From contig NZ_CP046121.1 in assembly GCF_009707485.1 (NCBI RefSeq), forward strand, positions 3,286,001 through 3,350,000: a DNA stretch of 64,000 nt, given 5' to 3'. A model generated the notes under the pieces. It did no database searches. It saw only the letters and a program-made list of their open reading frames with translations, and had not been told where the DNA came from. The stretch comes from Nostocoides sp. HKS02 (GTDB taxonomy: Bacteria > Actinomycetota > Actinomycetes > Actinomycetales > Dermatophilaceae). Position numbers and translations under genes: made by a program. Below, one piece after another: positions 28,956 through 38,843 of the stretch. Position 1 is the first letter of the stretch. The number at the start of each line of letters is the position of its first letter.

Positions 28956-30875
28956 GTGAGGCCGATCGACGTGCGCTGGCTCCTCGCCCTCGTCGGGGTG
29001 GGCGTCCTGCTCGTCGCGGTGACCACCGTGGGCCTGCGGCTGCGATCGGGCTCCACCGCAGACCCACCGCCCACCGCTGGTGCCTCCTCGGCCGGCCCGG
29101 TCGGAGGACCGGTGTGCGGGCAGCCCAGCCTGCGCTCGCCCTACGGGTACAGCGGGGCCGCTGGTCCGTACCAGTCGGGCACGCCGGGTCTGCCGACGTT
29201 CGGCGCACCCGGGACGGACTTTCCCGGCGCCAGGGCCGGCCAGGTGCTCGCGCCGGAGACTGCCGAGTACCAGAACTGGCAGCTGCGACCCCAGACGGTG
29301 TACTTCCTGGCACCAGGCGTGCACTACGGCAGCTTCAGTGCGAACACCGGCGACGTGTTCGTGGGTGGCTATGCCGACGGAGTGGCCAGCGTCCTCGACG
29401 GCCAGTACTCCCGAAGGACGGCCATCGACAGCAACATCAGCATAGGCGAGCAGACCGACGTCACGATCCGGTACCTCACCATCCAGAGGTTCACGCCCCC
29501 GGTGGACCAGACCGCCGTCAACCAGACCGGCGCTGGTGGATGGAAGCTTGTTGAACAGCACGGTCACCATGAACGTCCCGGGCGGGGGGATGTTCGCTGC
29601 CACCGACAACGTCCTCAGGGACAACTGCCTGACGCTGAACGGCCAGTACGGGTTCCAGTCGGCGCAGACGATCCGAGGAGACTCGCTGACGGGTGGTCCG
29701 TACAACGTCTGGGTCGAGCACAACGAGATCAGCTACAACGACACCTGTGACCTGTCCGGGCTGATCCAGAACCCGGCGCTCGGTCTGCGCGACCACAACC
29801 CGGTCCCGGAGCGGTACCGCAACAGCAACTGCGGCGCCGTCAAGGGAAACGGCAACCAGGGGGGGATTCAAGCTCTGGGCCACCAACGGAGTGATGATCA
29901 GGAACAACTGGATCCACCACAACTGGGGCGTGGGTGGCTGGGCCGACACCAACAACGCCAACACCACGTGGACCGGCAACACGATCACCGACAACGAGAA
30001 CGGCGCCATCTGGGAAGAGACGTCGTACAACTTCTCGATCACCGACAACTACCTCGCGCGGAACAACCTCACCGACGGGCCGGGCAACCCCAGCTTCCCC
30101 ATGCCTGCCATCTACATCTCGGAGTCGGGCAGTGACACGGCGAACGGTGGTGTGCCCCGGTGCGCGATGGAGTCGTGCGTCCGGTCTCGGATGCCGAGCT
30201 ACCCACATCGCTCGGTCATCGGGAACAACACCCTGGTGGACAACGGCGGGGGAATCTTCTTGTGGCAGAACTCGAACCGTCGCTGCAACGACGGTTTCGA
30301 CGGGGCGTGCACGCTCGTGAAGGGCGGCGCCCGCGGGCCGTTCAGCATGGCCAGCTGCGCCGCGAACCTGCCCGGCGCGACCCTCGACGCCGCCACCCAC
30401 CGGGGCAACCTCGCGGGCCAGCCGCGCGAGAACTACTGGGACGGCTGCATGTGGGAGACCCAGAACGTCAGGATCACCCAGAACCGGATCGACTTCACCC
30501 CCGCCCACATCCCCGGTTGCGAGAAGCGGGCCTGGCCCGCGTGCGGCGCCAACGGAGTCTTCAGCCAGTACGGGGGGACCGAACGGCCACGCCCAGGGCT
30601 GGGAGGTCCCCACCCAGATCACGTTCTTCCAGCGCAACCACTGGTCCGACAACGTCTACACCGGTCCGTCGACGTTCTACGCCTGGAACCAGGGAAGCCA
30701 CGCGAACCCCGTGAGCTGGTCGGAGTGGACCGGCCCGGTCGGCAAGGGCGACCAGTGCGCCTCGCCCGCCGAACGGCAGTCGGGGGACTGCGCCGGTCCC
30801 TTCGGTCAGGACAGCGGCAGCACCTACCGCCCTGGCCAAAGCGGCGCGACCCCGGCCGGTGGAGGCGCATCATGA
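28956..30875 (+). CDS. Right-handed parallel beta-helix protein (frame broken at three sites as sequenced)
   Basis: Corrected length is about 638 residues. The N-terminus has an uncleaved-type membrane anchor (about residues 8-28) after MRPIDVR, followed by a Pro/Ala/Ser linker. The body shows the repeating coils of parallel beta-helix proteins: VTIRYLTIQRF, NVWVEHNEISYN, VMIRNNWIHHNWG, WTGNTITDNENGAIWEE and SVIGNNTLVDNGGGIFLW. This fold is typical of polysaccharide lyases, epimerases and glycan-binding proteins. Breaks: CTTGTT at 29547-29552 (expected CTGTT, giving WKLLNST), seven instead of six G at 29859-29865 (NQGGFKLW), and six instead of five G at 30572-30577 (QYGGPNGHAQG). GTG 28956 starts 19 bp after the giant gene. 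No enzymatic residues can be assigned. Confidence 0.78.
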
Positions 30876-30921
30876 GAGGGGCGGCGACGGCCGGATGCCG
30901 GATCGAGGCGAGGGGGGTCCG

Positions 30922-31965
30922 ATGGGCTCGGTGAGCGTGGTCATCCCGTGCTACCGGTACGGCCACTTCCTCGAGGACGCCGTGCGAAGCGTGCTGGACG
31001 ACCAACCAGGCATGGATGTCCGGGTGCTGATCATCGACGACGCCTCCCCGGACGACAGCGCCGAGGTGGCTCGCGGGATCGCCGCGCGCGAGCCCCGTGT
31101 CGAGGTCGCGGCCCACGCGGCGAACCGCGGGCACATCGCGACCTACAACGAGGGGTTGCTGGACTGGGCCTCCGGCGACTACTCCGTGCTGATGTCGGCC
31201 GACGACCGGCTCACGCCGGGAGCGCTTCGGCGCGCCACCGACCTGCTCGATACCCACCCCGACACCGGGTTCGCCTACGGCAACGTCCTCTGGTTCAGTG
31301 ACGGCGCGCCGCTACCCAAGGCCCGGACCAGGACCCGGGGGTGGTCGGTGTGGCCCGGTCACCAGTGGCTGGAGCGCCGGTTCCGTCACGCCCAGACCGG
31401 GATCATCTCACCCGAGGTCGTCGTGCGGACCTCCCTGCAGCAGCGCGTCGGCGGGTACGACCCACGACTCCCGCATGTCGGGGATCAGGAGATGTGGCTG
31501 CGGCTCGCCGCCCACGCCGACGTGGGGTTCGTCCGCGGAGCCGACCAGGCGTACTACCGGCGGCACGGGCAGAACATGTCGACGGCATACACCGAGCTGA
31601 CCACGCTGGCGCAGTTTCGCCTGGCCCACGAGCTCGTCCTGACCCAGTGCCACGACCAGCTGTCCGAGGCGTCCGCGCTGTCCGACGTCGTGCACCGCAA
31701 GCTCGCCTGGAAGGCGCTCCTGAACGCCGCGCGCGCCTACGACCGGGGTCGCACCAGCGAGACTCCGGTCGACGAGCTGGTGGCCTTCGCCGTCGACTGC
31801 TGGCCGGAGGCCCGCCGACTCCCGATCTACCGCGCGCTGGCGTTGCGCCGACGGATCGGGCCCCGCGCGATGCCCTACCTCCAGCCGTTCGTCCTGCCTG
31901 CGGCGGCCATCCGACGAGCCGGGTCGTGGTGGCTCGACCGGTCGTGGAAATCGGGTGGGCAGTAG
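30922..31965 (+). CDS. Family 2 glycosyltransferase
   Basis: A 347-residue GT-A glycosyltransferase. It begins VSVVIPCYRYGHFLEDAV and has the nucleotide-binding IIDDASPDDS, an SADD motif (LMSADDRLTPGAL, about residue 91) serving as the DXD equivalent, and QEMWLRLA further on. It probably adds a sugar to the lipid-linked repeat unit on the cytoplasmic side. ATG 30922 is preceded by a G-rich Shine-Dalgarno-like stretch; an upstream in-frame start at 30859 is less convincing because it overlaps the previous gene. Confidence 0.88.
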   Translation: MGSVSVVIPCYRYGHFLEDAVRSVLDDQPGMDVRVLIIDDASPDDSAEVARGIAAREPRVEVAAHAANRGHIATYNEGLLDWASGDYSVLMSADDRLTPGALRRATDLLDTHPDTGFAYGNVLWFSDGAPLPKARTRTRGWSVWPGHQWLERRFRHAQTGIISPEVVVRTSLQQRVGGYDPRLPHVGDQEMWLRLAAHADVGFVRGADQAYYRRHGQNMSTAYTELTTLAQFRLAHELVLTQCHDQLSEASALSDVVHRKLAWKALLNAARAYDRGRTSETPVDELVAFAVDCWPEARRLPIYRALALRRRIGPRAMPYLQPFVLPAAAIRRAGSWWLDRSWKSGGQ

Positions 31966-31975
31966 GCAGCAGGCG

Positions 31976-33195
31976 CTACCGGATCGCCGCGGACGCCCCC
32001 AGGAAGGCGATCAGCTTCGGGGCCACGACAGCGGCATCGAAGTCGCGACCGAACCGTTCGTGTGCAGCGAGGGCTGCCTTGCGGCGAGCTGGTTCGCTGT
32101 CCATCAGGGCGATGAGCGTTTCGGCGGCCCGAGCGGGGTCGTCCAGCGGCCAGAACCTCGCCTCGATCCCGTCGTCGCAGAGCTCGTTGATGCCGCCCGT
32201 GTCGCCGGCGACGATGGGTAGGCCCGCGGCCATGGCCTCGATGATCGCCAGCGGCAGCGACTCGGAGTAGGAGGCGTGGACGTACGCCCGGTACCGCGGC
32301 AACGAGGTCCGCACGTCGCGCTGGAAACCGCGGAAGCGGACCTGGCCGTCCACGCCCAGCGCGCCGGCCTGCCGGACCAGCTCATCGCGGGATGGCCCCT
32401 CGCCGAAGATGTCCAGGCTGAAGAGCCGGCCCTGCCGCTTCGCCTCGGCCACCACCTCCAGCAGGTACCGGTGGTTCTTCGCCGGTTCCAGCCTGCCGGT
32501 GGTGACCAGGTCGCCCAGCGGCTCCTGGTCCGCCGTGGGCGGGAGGGGTTCCACGAAGTTGCCAATGACCGCGGCGGGGACATCGGCCGCCTCGGGGAGC
32601 CAGCCCACCAGCGCCTCCTGCCCCCATTGCGAGACGTAGACGAGGCCGTCGGTGCGTGGGATCGTCCGGCGTTCGAACTCCCGGACGGCGCGAAACGCGC
32701 GCCCACCCCTGGCCAGTTCGCTGCTGTCGGCGTACTCGTCGGCGTTGGAGATGCGGAAGTGGACTGCCAGCACCACCCGTTGGTGCGGGCCGTGACGCGC
32801 GCGGAGCGCGGCAGCGGCCGCCAGCGGGTCCTGGGCGTAGACGACACAGTCACCCTGGCTGGCGAGCAGTCGTCGCAGCGCCCTGCGCAGGAACTCTTCG
32901 TGCCAGAACCGGTACCACAGGACCCCGGCGGGGCGGCTCCACCAGTCGAGGGCGAGCCGACGGGCCCCGAACACCGGGTACCGCAGCAGGCCACCCCAGT
33001 CGAACGGTGTGACCAGGGTGCTCGGGGTGCCGTGCTGGTCGAGGTACTGGCGCAGCTGTCGGACATGGGCGTGGATGCCGGTGTTGCCGTCCGGGCGCAG
33101 GGTGGTCGCGACGACCAGCGGCAGCGACGCGGCCTGGTCCGAGCCGGCGGCATCGGGCCCAGGCTGTCCGTGCGTGCGAATGTCGACCCCCTCAC
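31976..33195 (-). CDS. Family 4 glycosyltransferase (start uncertain; probable indel near the 5' end)
   Basis: A GT-B glycosyltransferase of about 406 residues once repaired. Its C-terminal half has the nucleotide-sugar site LVTTGRLEPAKNHRYLLEV and the E-x7-E motif in YSESLPLAIIEAMAAGLP. The coding frame runs upstream past 32974 through LVVATTLRPDGNTGIHAHV but reaches a stop at 33254 without an ATG, GTG or TTG. A GTG at 33193-33195 enters this frame only if the run 33187-33191 had six C instead of five. That repair gives a length matching its paralogue at 51943-53155 (about 403 residues), with which it shares RPAGV-WYR-WH and VVYAQDP. Confidence 0.8.
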
Positions 33196-33467
33196 CGTGG
33201 CGGGTCGTCGACCCGCCAGCAAGCCGCTCGTCAGACCTCGTCCGATGGGGACACTACGCGCCTGCGCGTCGCGGCGGCCGATGCTCTCGCAGGGTGCCGT
33301 GCTCCCTCATTTGGCTGAGCCGTCGAGCCCGATCCGCGTGGCATGTTGCGTTGTGGCGGATGGTGATCCGGCGCGCGGTGGCGTAGCCGTGCTTCGTGGT
33401 CGCCACGTCCGCGCACACGGTTCAGGGGGCCTGCCGCCGTGACATCTGAAGCTGAGGGGAAGCGCAC
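33196..33467. other. Divergent intergenic region
   Basis: This 272-bp gap lies between the divergent GT4 gene and the first aminotransferase, so it must hold promoters in both directions. It contains TCATTTGG at 33307-33314 (compare CCATTTGG at 37333) and the ribosome-binding site GAGGGGAAG (about 33453-33461) of the aminotransferase. No gene is credible here. Confidence 0.45.
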
Positions 33468-34604
33468 ATGATCCCGGTCATGAAGCCCTGGTTGGGCGAC
33501 GAGGAGGCGAGGGCAGCAGCCGAGGCGGTGGCCTCCGGCTGGGTCGCGCAGGGACCGCGGGTCGCCGAGTTCGAGTCCGCGTTCGCGGCATACGTCGGTG
33601 CCCCCCACGGCGTCGCCGTCTCCTCGTGCACGACTGCCCTCCACCTCGCGCTGCACCTGCTCGGGATCGGCCTGGGCGACGAGGTGGTCGTGCCCTCGTT
33701 CTCCTTCATCGCGACCGCGAACAGCGCGGTGTACGTCGGTGCCACACCAGTGTTCGCCGATGTCGAGGTCGCGGACGGAAACGTCAGTGCCCGCACCGTG
33801 GAGCCGGTGCTCACCGATCACACGCGGGCGGTGGTCGTCGTCGACCAGGGCGGTATGCCGGCGGACGTCCAGCCGTTGCGCGAGCTGTGTGAGCGCCGCG
33901 GCATCGCGCTGGTCGAGGACGCCGCCTGCGCGGCCGGATCCCGCTACCGGGGAGCCCCAGCGGGCGGCCAGGCCGCTCTGGCCGCGTGGTCGTTCCATCC
34001 GCGCAAGCTGCTCACCACCGGCGAGGGCGGCATGCTGACGACCTCGGATGCCGAGCTGGCGGTGCGCGCTCGTCGGCTGCGCGAACACGGGATGAACCTG
34101 AGTGCGGCCGACCGTCACCAGAGCCGGCAGCCGGTCATCGAGAGCTATCTCGAGGTCGGGTTCAACTACCGGATGACCGACATCCAGGCCGCGGTGGGTC
34201 TGGTGCAGCTCGGCAAGCTCGACGCGATGGTGGTTCGGCGCCGCGAGCTGGCCTCGAACTACCAGGAGGCGCTGGCCGAGGTCCCCGGTCTGCGGACCGT
34301 GCAGGACCCGCCCTGGGGCGAGTCGAACTTCCAGTCGTTCTGGGTCGAGCTGCGCGACGACTACCCCCTGCGCAGGAACGAGCTCCTGACGGCCCTGGCC
34401 GACGAAGGAGTCTCGGCTCGTGCCGGGATCATGGCTACCCACCGGCAACCCGCCTACGCGGGCCACGCCCACGGTGACCTCACGACCACCGAGCGGTTGA
34501 CCGACAACACCCTGATCCTCCCGCTCTTCCACACGATGACCGAGCGCGAGCAGCAGCGTGTGGTCACGCTCATCCGCCGCGCTGCGGGACTGAGGGCCGC
34601 GTGA
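33468..34604 (+). CDS. DegT/DnrJ/EryC1/StrS aminotransferase 1
   Basis: A 378-residue PLP-dependent sugar aminotransferase. The sequence runs MIPVMKPWLGDEEARAA, SSCTTALHLALHLLGIGLGD, EDAACAAGSRY and SFHPRKLLTTGEGG, with the Schiff-base Lys in the last. This subtype resembles the perosamine/PglE-like enzymes that aminate a 4-keto nucleotide sugar. It lies 28 bp before a second aminotransferase of a different subtype, implying a repeat unit with more than one amino sugar, or a diamino sugar. The exact substrate is not determinable. Confidence 0.9.
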   Translation: MIPVMKPWLGDEEARAAAEAVASGWVAQGPRVAEFESAFAAYVGAPHGVAVSSCTTALHLALHLLGIGLGDEVVVPSFSFIATANSAVYVGATPVFADVEVADGNVSARTVEPVLTDHTRAVVVVDQGGMPADVQPLRELCERRGIALVEDAACAAGSRYRGAPAGGQAALAAWSFHPRKLLTTGEGGMLTTSDAELAVRARRLREHGMNLSAADRHQSRQPVIESYLEVGFNYRMTDIQAAVGLVQLGKLDAMVVRRRELASNYQEALAEVPGLRTVQDPPWGESNFQSFWVELRDDYPLRRNELLTALADEGVSARAGIMATHRQPAYAGHAHGDLTTTERLTDNTLILPLFHTMTEREQQRVVTLIRRAAGLRAA

Positions 34605-34632
34605 TGGGCGCCGACGGCAGGCAGGAGACGTC

Positions 34633-35751
34633 ATGACGACCGTTCCGCTGGTGGACCTGGCCGTCCAGCACGCCCAGGTCGCTGAGGAGGTGGAAGCCGG
34701 GTTCGCGGAGGTGCTGGCCGCCGGTGACTTCATCGCCGGCAAGTCCGTCGCCGCCTTCGAGCAGGAGTATGCCGAGTTCGTCGGTGCGCGTTCGTGCGTC
34801 GGCGTGGCGAACGGCACCGACGCCCTGGAGCTGGCCCTGCGTGCCCTCGGCGTAGGGCCGGGCGACGAGGTGGTCGTGCCGGCCAACAGCTTCATCGCCA
34901 CGGCGGAGGCCGTCGTGCGAGCCGGCGCTCGGCCCGTGTTCACGGATGTCGACGACGACGCGCTCCTGATCGACCCGGCTCTGGTCGAGCGCACGATCAC
35001 GGCCCGGACGCGCGCCGTGATCCCGGTGGACCTGTACGGCCAGGTGGCCCCGACCGAGCAGTTCTCCGCGCTCCTCGAGGAGCGCGGCATCGCCGTCATC
35101 GAGGACGGCGCCCAGTCGCAGGGCGCGACCCGGTTCGGACGATCGGCCGGCACCTTCGGCGCGCTTGCCGCGACGAGCTTCTACCCCGGCAAGAACCTCG
35201 GCGCCTACGGTGACGCCGGCGCGGTCCTCACCGACGACGACGACCTCGCCCAGCTGGTGCGCCTCCTGGGCGCCCATGGCAGCCCGTCGAAGTACCGGCA
35301 TACCCACATCGGGTTCAACTCGCGGCTGGACACCCTCCAGGCCGTGGTGCTGCGGGCGAAGCTGCGCCGGCTTGCGCAGTGGAACGACCAACGTCGGGCG
35401 GCGGCAGTCCGCTACGACCACCTGCTTGCCGGAGCCGATCACGTCCGGCTGCCGCAGACGCTGCCCGGCAACGAGCATGTGTGGCATCTCTACGTCGTCC
35501 GGGTCGATCGGCGTGACGAGGTGTTGCGCCACCTCCAGGCCGAGGGCGTGGGCGCGGGGGTGCACTACCCGGTCCCCATCCACCTCACCCCCGCCATGGC
35601 GGGGCTCGGGTACGGCCTCGGCCGGTTCCCGGTGACCGAACGGGCGGCCGAGCAGATCCTGTCGTTGCCGCTGTTCCCGGGCATCACCGCCGCCCAGCAG
35701 GACCGGGTCGTCGAGGTGCTGCTCGAGGCCGTGCGCCACGGGTCGGCCTGA
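34633..35751 (+). CDS. DegT/DnrJ/EryC1/StrS aminotransferase 2 (WbpE/FdtB-like)
   Basis: A 372-residue PLP aminotransferase. Motifs are FIAGKSVAAFEQEYAEFVG, GVANGTDALELALRALG, PVDLYGQVAPTEQF, IEDGAQSQGA and the PLP-lysine segment SFYPGKNLGAYGDAGA. It matches the group that aminates 3-keto sugars (WbpE in the diacetamido-uronic acid pathway; FdtB/QdtB for dTDP-3-amino sugars). A Gfo/Idh oxidoreductase and an acetyltransferase in the same island would supply the other two steps (inference). Confidence 0.9.
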   Translation: MTTVPLVDLAVQHAQVAEEVEAGFAEVLAAGDFIAGKSVAAFEQEYAEFVGARSCVGVANGTDALELALRALGVGPGDEVVVPANSFIATAEAVVRAGARPVFTDVDDDALLIDPALVERTITARTRAVIPVDLYGQVAPTEQFSALLEERGIAVIEDGAQSQGATRFGRSAGTFGALAATSFYPGKNLGAYGDAGAVLTDDDDLAQLVRLLGAHGSPSKYRHTHIGFNSRLDTLQAVVLRAKLRRLAQWNDQRRAAAVRYDHLLAGADHVRLPQTLPGNEHVWHLYVVRVDRRDEVLRHLQAEGVGAGVHYPVPIHLTPAMAGLGYGLGRFPVTERAAEQILSLPLFPGITAAQQDRVVEVLLEAVRHGSA

Positions 35752-35786
35752 CCAGCCTGAGGCGACGACCGGGAGGTGCGCACACG

Positions 35787-37310
35787 ATGAGCGTGGAGGA
35801 ACGGGCAACGCCTGAGGAGCATCTCGGCAGGCGGGCTGCCACGGGCGTTCTCTGGCTCGCTGCGCAGAAGTGGGCGATCCGCGTCAGCGGGTTCGTCACG
35901 CTCATCGTCCTGACCCACCAGATCTCGCCGCGCGGGTTCGGGGTCGTCGCCGCGGCGATGACCGTCGTCCCGATGGTCTACCTCCTGTCCGACCTCGGGT
36001 TCTCGACCTACCTGCTGCAGACCGAGGACGCCGACCAGCGCAGCCTGAGCACCGCCTTCTGGACCTCGGTGGCGGCCGGCGTGGTCCTGTCGGCCGGGCT
36101 CTTCGGCATCGCACCGCTCCTGGCGCAGGCCTTCAGGACGCCTGACCTCACGCCGGTGCTGCGGGCCCTGGTCCTGTCCGTGGTGCCCACGGTGCTCGCC
36201 GGCGTCCCCCTGGCGCTCCTGCGCCGCGCCATGGCGTTTCGGGCCGTCGCCGTGCAGGCGCTCGTCGCAGCGGTGCTCGCCCAGGTCGCCGCGGTGGTGA
36301 TCGCCCTCATGGGTGGTGGGGTGTGGGCCCTGGTGAGCCAGATCATCGTGTCCCAGTGGGTGATCGCGGTGCTCGCCTGGCGCAGCGCGAGATGGGTGCC
36401 GTCGCTGTCCCTGTCACCGCGTCAGTTCCGGGTGATGGCCGTCTTCGGGGTGCGGGTGTCGGCCGTCGACCTCGTCGCGAGCAGCCGGGTCTGGGCCGAG
36501 ACCTGGATCATCGCAGCGAGCCTCGGCACGACAGCCCTCGGCTTGTTCAACATCAGCCAGCGGCTCGTGCAGGTGGCCCAGGAGCTCACCGCCGCCTCGC
36601 TGACCCCGGTGTCGACCGTCGTGTTCGCCAAGGTGCGTGAGTCCGCGACCAGGCTCGGCAGCACCTACCTCAAGGCGCTGGGCCTGGTGTATGCCGTCGT
36701 GTCGCCCCTGATGGTCCTGATCATCGTGACGGGGCCGGCCCTGATCCCGGTGCTGTTCGGCCACCGGTGGCTGGCCAGCGTCCTTCCCGCGCAGGCACTG
36801 GCGGCCGCCGGGATCATCACCCTGGGCGCGATGTTGGACCACGGCCTGTACTACGGGCTCGGTCGTCCCGGAGCGTGGCTGTGCTACTCCGTGGTGGTCG
36901 ACGGTGCCACTGTGGCGATGACGGCCCTGGCCGTGCGGTGGGGACTGGGCGCGGTCGCCGTGGGGTTCGTCGTCGTGGCGGTGCTCGCCACCGTCGTGCG
37001 CTGGGTGCTGGTCGGCCGACTGCTCGGGCTCGGTGCGCTGTCGGTGGCCCGGCCGTTCGGCACCCTGCTCGTGCCCACGGTGGCCACCATCGTCGTGGGC
37101 ACCCTGCTCCTCCGGTCCATGTCCGCGACCGGGTCGACCGGTGCCAGCATGGTCGTGACCGCCGTCGGGACGGTCGTCGTGAACCTCGTCCTCCTGCGCC
37201 TCATCGGGGGTCGGATCATCCGCGACGGTCTGAGCATCCTCCCGGTCCCGGCCCGCTACACGCGGCGGATCGGCCAGCTGCTCCGCCTGGTCCCCAGCCC
37301 TACTCCCTGA
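35787..37310 (+). CDS. Wzx-type oligosaccharide flippase (MOP superfamily)
   Basis: A 507-residue membrane protein with about 12-14 hydrophobic helices. The N-terminal pattern GVLWLAAQKWAIRVSGFVTL and DLGFSTYLLQ is typical of polysaccharide exporters of the MOP superfamily (lipopolysaccharide biosynthesis protein type). It is predicted to flip the completed undecaprenyl-diphosphate-linked repeat unit across the membrane. It follows the aminotransferases by 35 bp, so it is probably cotranscribed with them. Confidence 0.9.
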   Translation: MSVEERATPEEHLGRRAATGVLWLAAQKWAIRVSGFVTLIVLTHQISPRGFGVVAAAMTVVPMVYLLSDLGFSTYLLQTEDADQRSLSTAFWTSVAAGVVLSAGLFGIAPLLAQAFRTPDLTPVLRALVLSVVPTVLAGVPLALLRRAMAFRAVAVQALVAAVLAQVAAVVIALMGGGVWALVSQIIVSQWVIAVLAWRSARWVPSLSLSPRQFRVMAVFGVRVSAVDLVASSRVWAETWIIAASLGTTALGLFNISQRLVQVAQELTAASLTPVSTVVFAKVRESATRLGSTYLKALGLVYAVVSPLMVLIIVTGPALIPVLFGHRWLASVLPAQALAAAGIITLGAMLDHGLYYGLGRPGAWLCYSVVVDGATVAMTALAVRWGLGAVAVGFVVVAVLATVVRWVLVGRLLGLGALSVARPFGTLLVPTVATIVVGTLLLRSMSATGSTGASMVVTAVGTVVVNLVLLRLIGGRIIRDGLSILPVPARYTRRIGQLLRLVPSPTP

Positions 37311-37520
37311 ACGGCTCGACAACCCTTCTCAGCCATTTGGCCCAGTGCCGACCGGGATATCCGGACGACCCGCGTCATACGGGGACTGGTGTGGAATGGG
37401 TGCAACGCGAAAGCGCAGCGCGCGTACGCATTTCGACGATCCGGCACGACGATCCGGCACGGACCTGGGGGAGGGCCGAATGCACCACACACACCAGACC
37501 TCGACCGGGAGGTCACGCTC

Positions 37521-38843
37521 ATGAAGGTTGCCGTCTTGGGGTTGGGCTACGTCGGCACGGTCACCGCTGCGGGTCTCGCCTCGCAGGGACACGAGGTCGT
37601 CGGAGTGGACGTCGACCTCATGAAGGTCGACACCATCAACGGGGGTCACAGCCCCGTCGTCGAGCCGCGGATCGACGACCTGGTCCGCAGCGCCGTCGCC
37701 GCGGGTCGGCTGCAGGCCACGACCGACGCGCGGCTGGCCCTCGAGCACGCCGACATCTCGCTCATCTGCGTCGGCACGCCCTCGTTGCCGCGCGGCGACA
37801 CCGACCTCACCTACATCCGCCGGGCGTTGTCCGACCTGCGCGACGCGATGACCGTGGCGACGCCGCCAGCAGCGGGCATCCACTCGGTCGTCATCCGCTC
37901 CACCGTCCCACCAGGCACCTGTGCGTCGGTGGTGGCCCCCACCTTCGCCGAGGACGAGCTCCCGGGCCAGTGGTCGGTCGCCACGGCGATGTGTCCGGAG
38001 TTCTTGCGCGAGGGCTCGGGCGTCCAGGACTTCTTCGCGCCGCCATTCGTCGTGGTCGGCACCGAGGACCCGCGCACCCGAGACTCCCTCGCCGAGCTCT
38101 TCGCGTTCCTCGGTCAGGAGATCCACCACGTCGACCTGGCCACCGCCGAGTCGCTGAAGTACGCCTGCAACGCCTTCCACGCGGTCAAGGTGACCTTCGC
38201 CAACGAGATGGGGCGGGTGTTCGCGGCCTTCGGTGTCGACGGCCGCCGAGTGATGGAGATCTTCAGCCAGGACCACAAGCTCAACATCGCCCCGGCATAC
38301 CTGCGGCCCGGCTTCGCCTTCGGCGGCTCGTGCCTGCCCAAGGACCTGCGGGCGCTGCAGAGCATGGCCCGCTACAACGGCGTGGAGATCCCCATGGTCG
38401 GAGCCACGATGACCAGCAACGAGATCGTGGTGCGCTCGCTGGTCGACCGGGTGCTCGGCACGGGGTACCGGCGCGTCTGCCTGCTCGGCCTCAGCTTCAA
38501 GATGGACACCGACGACCTGCGCGAGAGCCCCAACCTCGAGGTCGCGGAACGCTTCGTGGGCAAGGGTCTCGACGTGCGGATCTACGACCCGATCGTGAAC
38601 CCCGACCTGCTCGTCGGCGCCAACCTGCGGTACCTGCAGAGCAAGCTCTCGCACGTCAACCGGTTGCTGGCCGCCTCACCCGAGGAGGCCCTCGACGGTG
38701 CCGAGGTCGTCATCGTCGCCTCCTCCCATCCGGCTGCGCTCGCGGCCCTCAAGGCGGCCGACCCGCGTCTGGTCATCGACCTGCACGGCCGGCTCGGCGA
38801 GGACATCGAGCGACTCCCGGCATACGAGGGGGTCAGCTGGTGA
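37521..38843 (+). CDS. Nucleotide-sugar dehydrogenase (UDP-glucose/GDP-mannose 6-dehydrogenase family)
   Basis: A 440-residue enzyme that oxidises a nucleotide hexose twice to the uronic acid. It has the NAD site VAVLGLGYVGTVTAAGLASQ (residues 3-22), the motif IRSTVPPGTC, the catalytic Lys region LKYACNAFHAVKV and the catalytic Cys in GFAFGGSCLPKDLRAL. The last motif is closest to AlgD-type GDP-mannose dehydrogenases; UDP-glucose remains possible. ATG 37521 opens a long run of tightly spaced genes reaching 51957; the 210-bp gap before it (with CCATTTGG at 37333-37340) probably holds the promoter. Confidence 0.92.
   Translation: MKVAVLGLGYVGTVTAAGLASQGHEVVGVDVDLMKVDTINGGHSPVVEPRIDDLVRSAVAAGRLQATTDARLALEHADISLICVGTPSLPRGDTDLTYIRRALSDLRDAMTVATPPAAGIHSVVIRSTVPPGTCASVVAPTFAEDELPGQWSVATAMCPEFLREGSGVQDFFAPPFVVVGTEDPRTRDSLAELFAFLGQEIHHVDLATAESLKYACNAFHAVKVTFANEMGRVFAAFGVDGRRVMEIFSQDHKLNIAPAYLRPGFAFGGSCLPKDLRALQSMARYNGVEIPMVGATMTSNEIVVRSLVDRVLGTGYRRVCLLGLSFKMDTDDLRESPNLEVAERFVGKGLDVRIYDPIVNPDLLVGANLRYLQSKLSHVNRLLAASPEEALDGAEVVIVASSHPAALAALKAADPRLVIDLHGRLGEDIERLPAYEGVSW

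Noticed and set aside
33187-33222. TTG at 33222 as the start of the minus-strand GT4 gene
   Set aside because: That start is in a different frame from the conserved glycosyltransferase sequence and has no ribosome-binding site; a one-base deletion at 33187-33191 with GTG 33195 explains the gene better.
36767-38838. Long plus-strand open frame running through the flippase end and the sugar dehydrogenase
   Set aside because: Only its 3' part, beginning at GTG 38840, is a real glycosyltransferase; the upstream portion is an out-of-frame shadow of the flippase and dehydrogenase genes.
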